From an uncultured Flavobacteriales bacterium (GTDB lineage Bacteria; Bacteroidota; Bacteroidia; Flavobacteriales; Crocinitomicaceae): a stretch of DNA of 40,209 bases. Shown here one piece after another: positions 32,727 through 40,209 of this stretch. The stretch's first letter is position 1; each line of letters begins with the position of its first letter. The notes beneath the pieces are model-generated. The model was not told the DNA's origin, did no database searches, and saw nothing but the letters and a program-made list of their open reading frames with translations. The stretch is taken from positions 1-40,209 of the forward strand of contig CAMLHZ010000023.1 of the NCBI GenBank assembly GCA_946480085.1. The letters run 5' to 3'. Position numbers and translations under genes: made by a program.

Positions 32727-33406
32727 GAATGTCCACTCATTCCCATTCCAAGTTCCAACAAAACAACATTATCTATTGCGTCAACAATGATTGAATTGTA
32801 TTCCCGGGAAAAGTTGAACTCATCGCCAGTTGATTTTTGCAGGTAGTTGAATCTCCAGCATATGCGGCCGGAAATTTCGTCTAGATAAAGTTGGTACAAA
32901 CAACTTTCTGTTTTGTACCTTTTCTTTTTCGCGTATTTGCGTGCTGTTTTTTCAAGTTCTGTTGGCGAGACGAACGCTGACCGTGTACCAAATGCTTCTC
33001 TTGGCCATTCAAAAAGAATGATTTGACCATATTGATCTAAACCTAACTTAAAACAATAGCTCTGAATTCCAATACTTGCATCGCGTAATTCAAAAGACAA
33101 TTCATATTTGGGCACCACAAATTGGTAATCCGTTTGAAAGGAGGAATCTGTTGCTGCCCACTGTTCCAAATCAGTAATCTGACCTTGCATGAAAACGATA
33201 GAATCTACAAAATCAGTCATAGCATACTGAAACAGATTGTGAATGATATAATTGATTCGGTCGGGTAGTTGATTTAGCGAATCTATTTCCTGAACTTCGG
33301 TTTCACGCCACGCTAAACCTACAAACGGTTCATTGATAACAGGTTTCGTTTGTGCGAATACTGAAAAAGAGAGAGCCGAAAGAATACAAAGGAGGAATTT
33401 TTTCAT
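32717..33406 (-). CDS. Secreted protein of unknown function
   Basis: 229 residues from ATG 33406 (MKKFLLCILSALSFSVFAQ, a clear signal peptide); an in-frame ATG at 33433 gives 9 extra residues without signal character. The mature part holds paired aromatic/acidic strands and cysteines (YCFKLGL, TESCLYQ, GRICWRFNY). No family recognised. It follows the barrel protein at 33445 on the same strand. Confidence 0.6.
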   Translation of the reverse strand: MKKFLLCILSALSFSVFAQTKPVINEPFVGLAWRETEVQEIDSLNQLPDRINYIIHNLFQYAMTDFVDSIVFMQGQITDLEQWAATDSSFQTDYQFVVPKYELSFELRDASIGIQSYCFKLGLDQYGQIILFEWPREAFGTRSAFVSPTELEKTARKYAKKKRYKTESCLYQLYLDEISGRICWRFNYLQKSTGDEFNFSREYNSIIVDAIDNVVLLELGMGMSGHSCP

Positions 33407-33444
33407 GGTTCTTAATAGAAGAAATTTGATCAATAATGGTTACA

Positions 33445-34380
33445 TCATTGGAACGGAACGCTTTCAGTTGATTCCGTATTCGTTTGTTGTTTAGCTGCTT
33501 TGGGTTTCTTATAGGTTCTGTTTTTGGATAGAATAATGGAAAACGACATGTAAGCGTCGCGTTTGCCCTTTCCGCGAGCCTGTCCCGGTGCAAACCAGGA
33601 AGTGTTTTGTGTTGCCGGATTAGACAGTTGTGCAGAAATTTCACCGTATGCTGCTGCCAATTTATCAGGATCGTAATACACTCCACCGGCATCGTCTATA
33701 TAGTCTGAAAATGTTGGAATGTAAGCAAATTCAAATCCGATTTTCCACATTTTAATCACCTTCAAACGGAATCCTATACCTATGGGAGCAGAACCCGTGA
33801 ATTGGGAATATGGTTTTGAGCCTCCGGGTAAACCTTGTCCTTCAGTTCTCAAAGAATGCAGATTGATCCAGCTATTGTTGTAGTTGGTTTGTGGATTATA
33901 ATACATCAGACCTATTCCCCCAAATACATAAAACTGGTAGAATTTTATGCGTTCTACACCTGCAAAACGAGGGCGCGATGTTTTCTCTTTAGCTAACAGA
34001 ATGATTTCAAAATTTTGAGAAAACTGAAGATAAACCGATCTGAAATTTAAATTTCTTGAATGTTGATACACAGCGGAATGATGCGCATCGTTACCTCGAA
34101 GCAAGCCAAAATGTAGTGTACTGCTTGTTGCATAATATGGGTGAAAGCGGTATCGGTACCTCAGTTCTGAATTCCAACCGGTTGATGGAAATTGATGAAT
34201 ATAAACAGTCTTGCGCATACCGCCTAAATCGCCAAGAAATTGATTGATCCCGGCTCCAAAACTAACCTCACGCTTATTCATCGCCCAATTGCGCTGTGTA
34301 TTGAAATTGGTAGGTTGTCCAACGCAAGTACTACTGCTGGAAATGTAGATCAATAGGAGTAGGAACAAGACTTTTTTCAT
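33445..34380 (-). CDS. Outer-membrane beta-barrel protein, DUF6089-like
   Basis: 311 residues: signal peptide with VGQ end, EVSFGAGINQFLGDLGG near residues 37-53, then paired beta strands (YRYRFHPYYATSSTLHFG, YQFYVFGGIGLMYYNP, IGIGFRLKVIKMWKIGFEF). These are common in DUF6089 proteins of Bacteroidota, outer-membrane barrels of unknown function. It starts one base after the DUF4288 stop, so it is in the same transcript. Confidence 0.72.
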   Translation of the reverse strand: MKKVLFLLLLIYISSSSTCVGQPTNFNTQRNWAMNKREVSFGAGINQFLGDLGGMRKTVYIHQFPSTGWNSELRYRYRFHPYYATSSTLHFGLLRGNDAHHSAVYQHSRNLNFRSVYLQFSQNFEIILLAKEKTSRPRFAGVERIKFYQFYVFGGIGLMYYNPQTNYNNSWINLHSLRTEGQGLPGGSKPYSQFTGSAPIGIGFRLKVIKMWKIGFEFAYIPTFSDYIDDAGGVYYDPDKLAAAYGEISAQLSNPATQNTSWFAPGQARGKGKRDAYMSFSIILSKNRTYKKPKAAKQQTNTESTESVPFQ

Positions 34381-34381
34381 A

Positions 34382-34804
34382 TTAATCGTTTTTCACGCTA
34401 ACCGAATTGTATTTCGGCTTGATATTTTCCAGTAACTCTTTTTTACTTTGCACCAAACGTTCCGTTCTTCGATTACTGATGTTTCCGTAATCCGTCCACA
34501 TAATTTCAACACCATCCTCAATGTTTTCTTCATAAATAGGAAGTATTTGTCCTATGCCGACGAAAATCCATTCCATTTCCAACTTGTCAGAATTAAGGAA
34601 TTTGTATTCTCCTTCCTTTCCAATTTTTACAGCTTTTTCATAAGCTTCTTTCGGCGATTTAGCTTTAATCAAATGATGATTTCCCCAAGTAGTAACTCTG
34701 CGTAAATCTTGTTTTTCATTACGGGCTACAGGTTCACATTTTTCAACAATTTCTGCGATGTACCATTCTCCGTTTTCATTGGATATTTTATCTTGAGATT
34801 TCAT
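34382..34804 (-). CDS. DUF4288 domain protein
   Basis: 140 residues, cytoplasmic. WYIAEIVEKCEP near the N-terminus, LIKAKSPKEAYEKAVKIGKE in the middle and WIFVGIGQILPIYEENIEDG match the DUF4288 pattern. Function unknown. It lies upstream of the DUF6089-like gene and 12 bases after the stop of the Cys-rich secreted gene. Confidence 0.75.
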   Translation of the reverse strand: MKSQDKISNENGEWYIAEIVEKCEPVARNEKQDLRRVTTWGNHHLIKAKSPKEAYEKAVKIGKEGEYKFLNSDKLEMEWIFVGIGQILPIYEENIEDGVEIMWTDYGNISNRRTERLVQSKKELLENIKPKYNSVSVKND

Positions 34805-34816
34805 ATAAATTGTAGG

Positions 34817-35470
34817 TTATTTTGTTTCCAAAATACGAGAATACTGTTTCGCATCGAAATGCATACGTGCACCTTTTGCACTCCTTTTTATCGTTACTTC
34901 AACAAGGTCACCTTCTTTGGTAAATGATCTCGACCAAGCTTCGTAATTTCCGGTTTGATCTGTTATAAAATATTGTTCAAGCTGTACTTTTTTTGATTTG
35001 CCATAGTACGTTTTCCACAAACCAATTTTTTGATTGTTTTCGTCCAATTGATTGATAGGTGTTTTTTTGTCGAAGTGGTAATCATCGGGCAATTTAACGT
35101 ACTTGGAAACTTTCTTCAATTCGCGTGTGCCTAACATTAACACAAAATTAGTGTCGAGTATTCCCGTAATTTTGAATTCCAATTCAAAACAACAAGTACA
35201 AAGGCAATAGGTATCACTTGAATTCTCAGTTGTAAGGTAAAGTGTGTCGTTACTCATTCGAATGGCTGATTCCGGAGCGTAACAGCAATTAGCAGCAAAT
35301 CCAATAGATAGAAGAAGTGCCCCATTCTCAATTTTCTTCTCCACTAACCTTGTTTGAATCAGATCAACTTCGGCACTTTCATCACAACTGGAAAGTTTTT
35401 GCTCCTGAATAGTTTGGGCCTTTGTTTGAAGACCAAAAAACAGGAAAAGAAGGAGGATGAGGTTTTTCAT
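34817..35470 (-). CDS. Secreted Cys-rich protein with YwqK/MORN-like tail
   Basis: 217 residues from ATG 35470 (MKNLILLLFLFFGLQTKAQ signal peptide); the frame is open further upstream but without signal character. The mature part has a dense cysteine cluster (ANCCYAPES and YCLCTCCFELEFKITG), then NQKIGLWKTYYG ... YEAWSRSFTKEGDLVEV, reminiscent of YwqK-like MORN repeats. Disulfide or metal binding is possible. Unrecognised as a whole. Confidence 0.6.
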   Translation of the reverse strand: MKNLILLLFLFFGLQTKAQTIQEQKLSSCDESAEVDLIQTRLVEKKIENGALLLSIGFAANCCYAPESAIRMSNDTLYLTTENSSDTYCLCTCCFELEFKITGILDTNFVLMLGTRELKKVSKYVKLPDDYHFDKKTPINQLDENNQKIGLWKTYYGKSKKVQLEQYFITDQTGNYEAWSRSFTKEGDLVEVTIKRSAKGARMHFDAKQYSRILETK

Positions 35471-35563
35471 TCGGGGGTCAGCTAATTTCAGAACTAAAAA
35501 TAAGGAGTTTTGAGTTAAGAGTTGCTTTTTGTACCATGGTAGAAACGTATGTATCAAAAATTT

Positions 35564-36022
35564 TTACCGTGCAAATGCATAAAATCTCTCACGCTTTGTA
35601 CTTATAATTCTTCCGTTCTTGAATTTGACGTTCATGTTTACCTCTTTTTTCGACCAAAGTATTTTCTTCACCGACATTCTGGAACATGCCAAGAGATCAA
35701 ATTCGTCGTTTCCGAAGGGAATGTCAATCACATCAAAATAGATTGTATTCTCACCGTTTAGTATCTTCTCCTGATCGCTCGAAGAAAAACATGGTAAAAA
35801 GATGTCGATTAGCTCGTTTAGATAGGAATTGTGTTTGTTGAGAAAATGATTGTAGGCATCTACCTGCGATTGCAAAACGTCGCCATTATCGTTACTCGCG
35901 ATATATACATCACAGAAATCGCCGTGTCCTTCTACAGGTTTCATGTTATGATAAAAGTTTGAATTTCCGTGCTTTCCTTCGTTAAAATCAAATTCGGCTT
36001 TAATCGTTTCGATTGTGTGCAT
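35564..36022 (-). CDS. Protein of unknown function
   Basis: 152 residues from ATG 36022 (MHTIETIKAEFDFNEGK), which overlaps the upstream gene by 23 bases; an in-frame ATG at 36100 would overlap it by about 100 bases and is less likely. No signal or TM segment. Sequence such as VYIASNDNGDVLQSQVDAYN and FDVIDIPFGNDEFDLLACS could be a small alpha/beta domain. Not recognised. Confidence 0.55.
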   Translation of the reverse strand: MHTIETIKAEFDFNEGKHGNSNFYHNMKPVEGHGDFCDVYIASNDNGDVLQSQVDAYNHFLNKHNSYLNELIDIFLPCFSSSDQEKILNGENTIYFDVIDIPFGNDEFDLLACSRMSVKKILWSKKEVNMNVKFKNGRIISTKRERFYAFAR

Positions 36023-36521
36023 TGGTGTTAATGTATTTGGTTTTCCGTGACTCAAGATAACGTTTAATTTGCAATCCATCTCGCATAAGAACGACTCCAA
36101 ACCCTGTAATCAAAAGTGCAACTAAATACGACAGATGGTTTTCAGTTTGAACAATTCCGAATAAGAGACTAATAAAGAAGATGGTTCCGATACTAACCAT
36201 TAGTAAACAGAACAACAGATGAATATAGTATTTCCATCCAATGGTTAGGGTCATGATTACTTCGGAATCGTCAAGAAGTTTTGGGTCTTGGCTGATTTTA
36301 CTTTCCTTTAATAAATTCCAGTTGAAGAAGAAGGAAACAAGTCCTGTAGTGGCAAAGAGGAAAACAACTAATTCGAAAAGGACAAGGGGATGATTAATAT
36401 TATTGAAGAAATCAAAGAATAGAAGATTAAAAGCGGATAATCCTTCAATGAATGAATAACCACTCAGCATTGTAATTGCCGAGATCAAACCTAGGAATAT
36501 TCCTCTTTTGTTTTTGTTCAT
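36000..36521 (-). CDS. Four-TM membrane protein of unknown function
   Basis: 173 residues, segments near 9-30, 46-66, 96-119 and 130-147. No motif recognised. Translationally overlaps the next gene. The REP copy at 36565 lies just upstream. Confidence 0.6.
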   Translation of the reverse strand: MNKNKRGIFLGLISAITMLSGYSFIEGLSAFNLLFFDFFNNINHPLVLFELVVFLFATTGLVSFFFNWNLLKESKISQDPKLLDDSEVIMTLTIGWKYYIHLLFCLLMVSIGTIFFISLLFGIVQTENHLSYLVALLITGFGVVLMRDGLQIKRYLESRKTKYINTNAHNRND

Positions 36522-36564
36522 TTTAGTGATGCAAATGGAGACGTTAGTGAGGTGATGGATTTAA

Positions 36565-36590
36565 GTAGCACGAGCTGGAAGCTCGCGCTA
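36565..36590 (+). repeat. REP-type hairpin, copy 1
   Basis: GTAG (36565-36568), CA, then CGAGCT-GGA-AGCTCG (36571-36585) and CGCTA. The same element recurs 161 bp downstream in the same orientation. Confidence 0.8.
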
Positions 36591-36725
36591 GCTTTGGGTT
36601 CTTTAGGGTTATTGACCTGTTGTTTCATTTTGTCGATAAGCTTCAAAATACAGTCTTCAATGTTAATGAATTATTTGTTTAACTGAATTAATATGACCGA
36701 CGTTCTAGCTAAGTAATAGACTTAA

Positions 36726-36751
36726 GTAGCACGAGCTTGAAGCTCACGCTA
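36726..36751 (+). repeat. REP-type hairpin, copy 2
   Basis: GTAG (36726-36729), then GAGCT-TGA-AGCTC (36733-36745). It shares TTAAGTAGCACGAGCT with copy 1 and lies 18 bases past the stop of the PIN-like gene. Confidence 0.8.
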
Positions 36752-36768
36752 GCAGGGATATGTTTCTT

Positions 36769-37257
36769 TTATTTGTATTTGAGTTTTTCGGGTCTATTTG
36801 TAATTATTACTACGTGCCCAGGGAACCCAGATAAATCCCTAATTAAGTTATCGTCATATGATAAACAAAATTTTCTATTTGAAATCAATACGGTTGCTAT
36901 ATGCCAATGATCCTTCTTGTTTGACAAGAAATTATTTAAAATCTTTTTTGTGAAGTTTTTCAATTGAAACTCCTCTATTTCGTCTTTTGTTTTTTTTTGT
37001 AATCGACCTTCCCTTGTAAGACGATTGATGATTGAAGGCATCGCATTTGGCTTAGAGCAATCTCCCGAAGATTGAAGATATTCAACTAAGAGTTTTTGAG
37101 AAACAACTAAATGAGCGAAATCATTAATTTTTTCTGGATCATTCTCAACCAACCGTTCATCGAATTCATTAATCCATTGAATTAGCTCTTTATAATGAGG
37201 GTCAACTGGCGTAGCAAAATTCTTTGCAATGTTATTATCAATAAAAATATCTTTCAT
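36769..37257 (-). CDS. PIN-like ribonuclease-fold protein
   Basis: 162 residues. The acidic residues of a PIN domain can be placed: D7 in IFIDNNIAK, E59 in SQKLLVEYL, D116 in KKDHWHIATVL and D135/D136 in LSYDDNLIRD. PIN enzymes are Mg-dependent RNases, frequent as toxins. The start overlaps the ATPase stop by one base (TAATG), so both are made from one transcript. Base composition is AT-rich like its partner and unlike flanking genes. Function as toxin or effector is inference. Confidence 0.7.
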   Translation of the reverse strand: MKDIFIDNNIAKNFATPVDPHYKELIQWINEFDERLVENDPEKINDFAHLVVSQKLLVEYLQSSGDCSKPNAMPSIINRLTREGRLQKKTKDEIEEFQLKNFTKKILNNFLSNKKDHWHIATVLISNRKFCLSYDDNLIRDLSGFPGHVVIITNRPEKLKYK

Positions 37258-38579
37258 TATTCGGCTTCGATTGCAATATTCATTACGTCTAACATATAAG
37301 TGTCAAAAAAGCTCTTTGGGGCATTTTTAATTTGACCATTAGTTTTAAACACAATATCAAATGATTTAGCACTTTTCCCATTGTTATCGATGAAATATGT
37401 TTTCACATCAGTTTCTTCAATTGTTTTTTTAACAATAGCAAGTCTTATGCGATTTAGTAAATATTCACTGTGCGTTTCGATTATATATTTCTTTTTGTTA
37501 TCAATTATCTGTTTAACCAAGTAATCTGCAAATTGAGCTTGAATTTTCGGATGAAGATGTATTTCGGGTTGTGCAATAAATAAAGTTGAGTTCTTGCCAA
37601 GTTGTAAATCTGCTACAATAATTGGTAAAAATTGGCTAATACCAAATCCAACATCATTTAATGATGACCATACTCCATCTTTTTTAGAGCGAATTAGAAT
37701 TTCAAATCGTCCACCATCTAGTCTTTTAGATTTTATTTCATGAAGAAGATCTAAATCTTTTAGAATAGATATCAATTCTTTATATTCAGGTGACTTTTGT
37801 GTCTCCCAAGAAATTATTTGATCTTCATAATTTTCTCCAAATTTCCCGACTTTTAGATCAATCTTAGATGTCTCATAATATGTTCTTTCAGGATAAAGCC
37901 TAAAAGAACTAATGAAATTGATTTTATCATCAAAATCATTAAACACTTTTTTTATTGAACGAATAAATGATGACAGGTAATAGTTCCCATGCTCTTCAAT
38001 CATTTTATCCATTTCATTAAAATCAGAGAATTTAAATTCAATTTTGAATTTTGGTTTTTTAAATTTACTCCATAAAAGGCTGCTCTCTTCTGAAACTGGA
38101 GCTGAAGATTCTATAATCTCCATAAACTTATTAATCATTTCAGGAGATCTAAGTTGATGGTGTGGATCGTTGTTGACGAAGTATTCAAATCGTAGATTAT
38201 ATTTCCTGTTTTTAGTTATCTCAAGACTGTAGTAATCAGATTTTGAAATTAAACTCTCAAGAACTGGAAGATTATTTAAATGATTGTTTTTCCAAAAAGT
38301 TGTAACTATTTCATGATTTTCGGAATGTTCAAATTCCAATTTAATTGATTTCGTTTTATCATGATTATGAATAATTTCTTCAAAATCCCCCATTTTAATA
38401 TACTTTCCATTTGGGGAGAATTGAAAAGGAAATTCTCTAGATTGTATTGGTCCTAAAACACTATACAATAGAGAACTCTTTCCACTGCTATTTGCCCCAG
38501 TCAAAAGTGTAATTTTAGATGTATCAAATTCTATTTTTTCATAACATTTAAAATTCTCAATATTTATTTTTTCGATCAT
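37257..38579 (-). CDS. AAA/SMC-like ATPase (DUF3696 type)
   Basis: 440 residues. Walker A GANSSGKS at 28-35, with IENFKCYEKIEFDTSKITLL before it as in SMC/OLD-like ATPases; signature-like DVGFGISQFLPIIVADLQ; Walker B region LFIAQPEIHLHPKIQAQFAD; ETHSEYLLNRIRLAI; C-terminal KSFFDTYMLDVMNIAIEA as in DUF3696. In the Walker B region the usual acidic residue before QPE is alanine here. Coupled to the PIN-like gene, it resembles ATPase-effector pairs used in phage defence (inference). One 60-base stretch inside (37981-38040) has 16 G+C against 26 in the M1 gene (39121-39180). Confidence 0.85.
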   Translation of the reverse strand: MIEKINIENFKCYEKIEFDTSKITLLTGANSSGKSSLLYSVLGPIQSREFPFQFSPNGKYIKMGDFEEIIHNHDKTKSIKLEFEHSENHEIVTTFWKNNHLNNLPVLESLISKSDYYSLEITKNRKYNLRFEYFVNNDPHHQLRSPEMINKFMEIIESSAPVSEESSLLWSKFKKPKFKIEFKFSDFNEMDKMIEEHGNYYLSSFIRSIKKVFNDFDDKINFISSFRLYPERTYYETSKIDLKVGKFGENYEDQIISWETQKSPEYKELISILKDLDLLHEIKSKRLDGGRFEILIRSKKDGVWSSLNDVGFGISQFLPIIVADLQLGKNSTLFIAQPEIHLHPKIQAQFADYLVKQIIDNKKKYIIETHSEYLLNRIRLAIVKKTIEETDVKTYFIDNNGKSAKSFDIVFKTNGQIKNAPKSFFDTYMLDVMNIAIEAE

Positions 38580-38742
38580 ATAAAATAAAGAAGATGTTAA
38601 TTTATTCAGTTGAGTGAAGATAATGTTTTTCAGATTGACGTAGATAAACTCAAAGGAGTAATTATAATCTTTTTAAGAAATTCTCACTCCATAACCGGCA
38701 GTACATGAAATGGAGGGAATGATTTTCTTCATGAAAGCGTTT

Positions 38743-40209
38743 TTACTGATTTCTCATTTCCTCAGCAGAAGGCATTTTCACATCCTTTGCACTTCGCTTG
38801 ATCAATACATCTGAACCAATGTAAAACTGTGGATTGATGTAATACTGGTAGTTCGTTTCGCGCTTTTCTTTGGTCCATTTGGTGGTTGGGTAAAGCTTTT
38901 CCTTGTTTCCCATGGCATCGGTCAACACAATTGGCATATTGAAACCATCAACACAGTTCTTCCAGCGGTATTTCACCTTTCCTTTGGAGTAAACCATTTG
39001 CAACACAGGAATTTCGGAGGTACGCAGGTATTGTTCAAAGACTTTTGAAAGATCTTCTACCAGCATTTCGCTCATGAATTGCTCAATGTCTTTTGTGGTG
39101 ACAATGTTGTGCCAGTAGGTTTCGTTGATGTCGCGAAGAACTGCACGGAACAAGCTATCGTTGTTTACAATCTGACGAATCATATGAAGCATGTTGGAAC
39201 CTTTGTAGTACATGTCGCCGCTGCCTTCGTTCTGAACGCCGTATTTTCCAATGATCGGCTTGTCATTATCAATGTTTTGACGAAGTCCAACGGCATAGCG
39301 GTTTCCGGCTTCTGTTCCAAACCAGTAATCGGTGAACAAGACTTCGGAGTAGTTGGTGAACCCTTCGTGAATCCACATATCGGCAACGTCTTTTGCAGTG
39401 ACGTTATTTCCAAACCATTCGTGACCGCTTTCGTGTACAATAATGAAATCCCATTTCAATCCTTCGCCTGTACTACTTAAATCGTTTCCCATGTAGCCGT
39501 TCTGGAATTTATTTCCGTACGCAACAGCACTTTGGTGTTCCATTCCCAGATGAGGTGCTTCCACCAATTTGTAACCGTCTTCGTAAAAAGGGTAGGGACC
39601 AAACCAGTATTCCAAAGCTTCAATGGTTCGTGGAGCATCTGCAAATTGTTTCTTCGCTTTTTCCTCGTTTCCGCGAATCACCCAGTAATCCATTTCCAAC
39701 TGGCCTTTTTCGCCCATGAAGTGATCGTGAATGTTCACGTAATCGCCAATGTACGGGATGATGCAGTAATTGTTGATCGGATTCACCACTTTCCAACTGT
39801 AGGTTGCCCATTTGCCTTTAACCGTTTTGCCTTCAAAATTTCCGTTACTCACACAAACCAGGTTTTCCGGACAGGTGAAATGTACGTCAACTGAATCTGG
39901 TTCGTCGTATTGTGAATCTTTACAAGGAAACCAGCAGCTAGCTCCCAATCCCTGACAAGCAATGGTTACCCAGGATTTACCATTATCGTCTTTTGTCCAG
40001 ATAATTCCGCCATCCCACGGCGCTTTCTTCGCTACTTTGGGTGAACCGTGAAAGTAAATATCCAATGTGTTTTTTGGACTTAAATCCGGAATAAGAATGA
40101 AGTAAGCATTTCCATCTTTCACAATGTCGGAAGCCTTGATCTTAAACTTCCCGAAATAAACGCTGTCCATGATCATTGGATCCTGAAGATCGATCTGAAC
40201 TTTGCGTTT
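38743..40209 (-). CDS. M1 family metallopeptidase (aminopeptidase), 5' end outside window
   Basis: The frame is open to the window edge, so the true start lies beyond 40209; the ATG at 40176 is internal to the family (KVQIDLQDP precedes it). Zinc motif HExxH in VHESGHEWFGNNV, the third ligand in WIHEGFTNYSEVLF, and the substrate-binding region AYGNKFQNGYMG. The C-terminus (KRSAKDVKMPSAEEMRNQ) is present. M1 enzymes remove N-terminal amino acids from peptides. A signal peptide cannot be judged. It is followed downstream by the AT-rich ATPase-PIN cassette. Confidence 0.93.
   Translation of the reverse strand, partial: KRKVQIDLQDPMIMDSVYFGKFKIKASDIVKDGNAYFILIPDLSPKNTLDIYFHGSPKVAKKAPWDGGIIWTKDDNGKSWVTIACQGLGASCWFPCKDSQYDEPDSVDVHFTCPENLVCVSNGNFEGKTVKGKWATYSWKVVNPINNYCIIPYIGDYVNIHDHFMGEKGQLEMDYWVIRGNEEKAKKQFADAPRTIEALEYWFGPYPFYEDGYKLVEAPHLGMEHQSAVAYGNKFQNGYMGNDLSSTGEGLKWDFIIVHESGHEWFGNNVTAKDVADMWIHEGFTNYSEVLFTDYWFGTEAGNRYAVGLRQNIDNDKPIIGKYGVQNEGSGDMYYKGSNMLHMIRQIVNNDSLFRAVLRDINETYWHNIVTTKDIEQFMSEMLVEDLSKVFEQYLRTSEIPVLQMVYSKGKVKYRWKNCVDGFNMPIVLTDAMGNKEKLYPTTKWTKEKRETNYQYYINPQFYIGSDVLIKRSAKDVKMPSAEEMRNQ

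Overview
The window is chromosomal DNA of a member of the Bacteroidota, most likely a Flavobacteriales / Crocinitomicaceae-type bacterium (Fluviicola-like; the family-level placement is inference). The grounds are: two gliding-motility genes (gldD, gldE) in the order mutY-ssb-gldE-gldD, type IX secretion (T9SS) C-terminal sorting domains on three large exported proteins, many 'SCKK'-type lipoproteins, families largely confined to Bacteroidota (DUF3127, DUF4296, choice-of-anchor B, DUF6089-like), and promoters of the Bacteroidota form TTG-N18-TAnnTTTG. No rRNA, tRNA or CRISPR array was seen.

Layout. 1-594: 3'-truncated REP-associated tyrosine transposase (RAYT) whose reading frame contains a REP hairpin and a tandem peptide-repeat array. 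616-8477: membrane protein, DoxX-like protein, a 1096-residue T9SS cargo protein, an M16 peptidase pair and a nitronate-monooxygenase-like flavoprotein. 8632-9555: lipoprotein-anchored truncated haemoglobin with a small HMA-like membrane-anchored protein, preceded by a direct-repeat operator candidate and a palindrome. 9734-12100: secreted M14 carboxypeptidase. 12304-15808: gldD, gldE, ssb, mutY. 15917-18572: HU, a 30-residue basic ribosomal-type protein (bS22/mS38-like), RNase G and RecX. 18624-20859: lipoprotein and T9SS choice-of-anchor B protein. 21111-23511: polyprenol-phosphate mannosyltransferase-like enzyme, dihydroorotase, DUF4296 lipoprotein. 23658-26902: secreted protein, ruvC, and a divergent flippase-like / glycosyltransferase pair. 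27016-29826: a small membrane-protein gene broken by one in-frame stop, a DEDDh exonuclease, a DUF3127 protein with an SSB-type tail and a flavin reductase family protein. 29985-36521: mostly unrecognised exported, membrane and beta-barrel proteins, an accessory-looking block. 36769-38579: AT-rich two-gene cassette of an AAA/SMC-like ATPase (DUF3696 type) and a PIN-like nuclease, next to two REP copies. 38743-40209: M1 aminopeptidase, 5' end outside the window.

Working together: gldD/gldE serve the gliding/T9SS machinery that would export the three T9SS cargo proteins; HU, ruvC, recX, ssb and mutY are DNA maintenance genes; the GT2/flippase pairs point to envelope glycolipid synthesis.

The less ordinary content is in the DNA between and inside genes: (i) arrays of degenerate repeats that keep a 7-bp period at eight intergenic sites, the best being sixteen heptads filling the whole ssb-mutY gap; (ii) four REP-type palindrome families, one inside the RAYT gene, one forming the last codons of recX and the gldD terminator; (iii) a nested terminator / promoter / alternative hairpin between HU and the small ribosomal-type gene; and (iv) the ATPase-PIN cassette, a candidate defence system.
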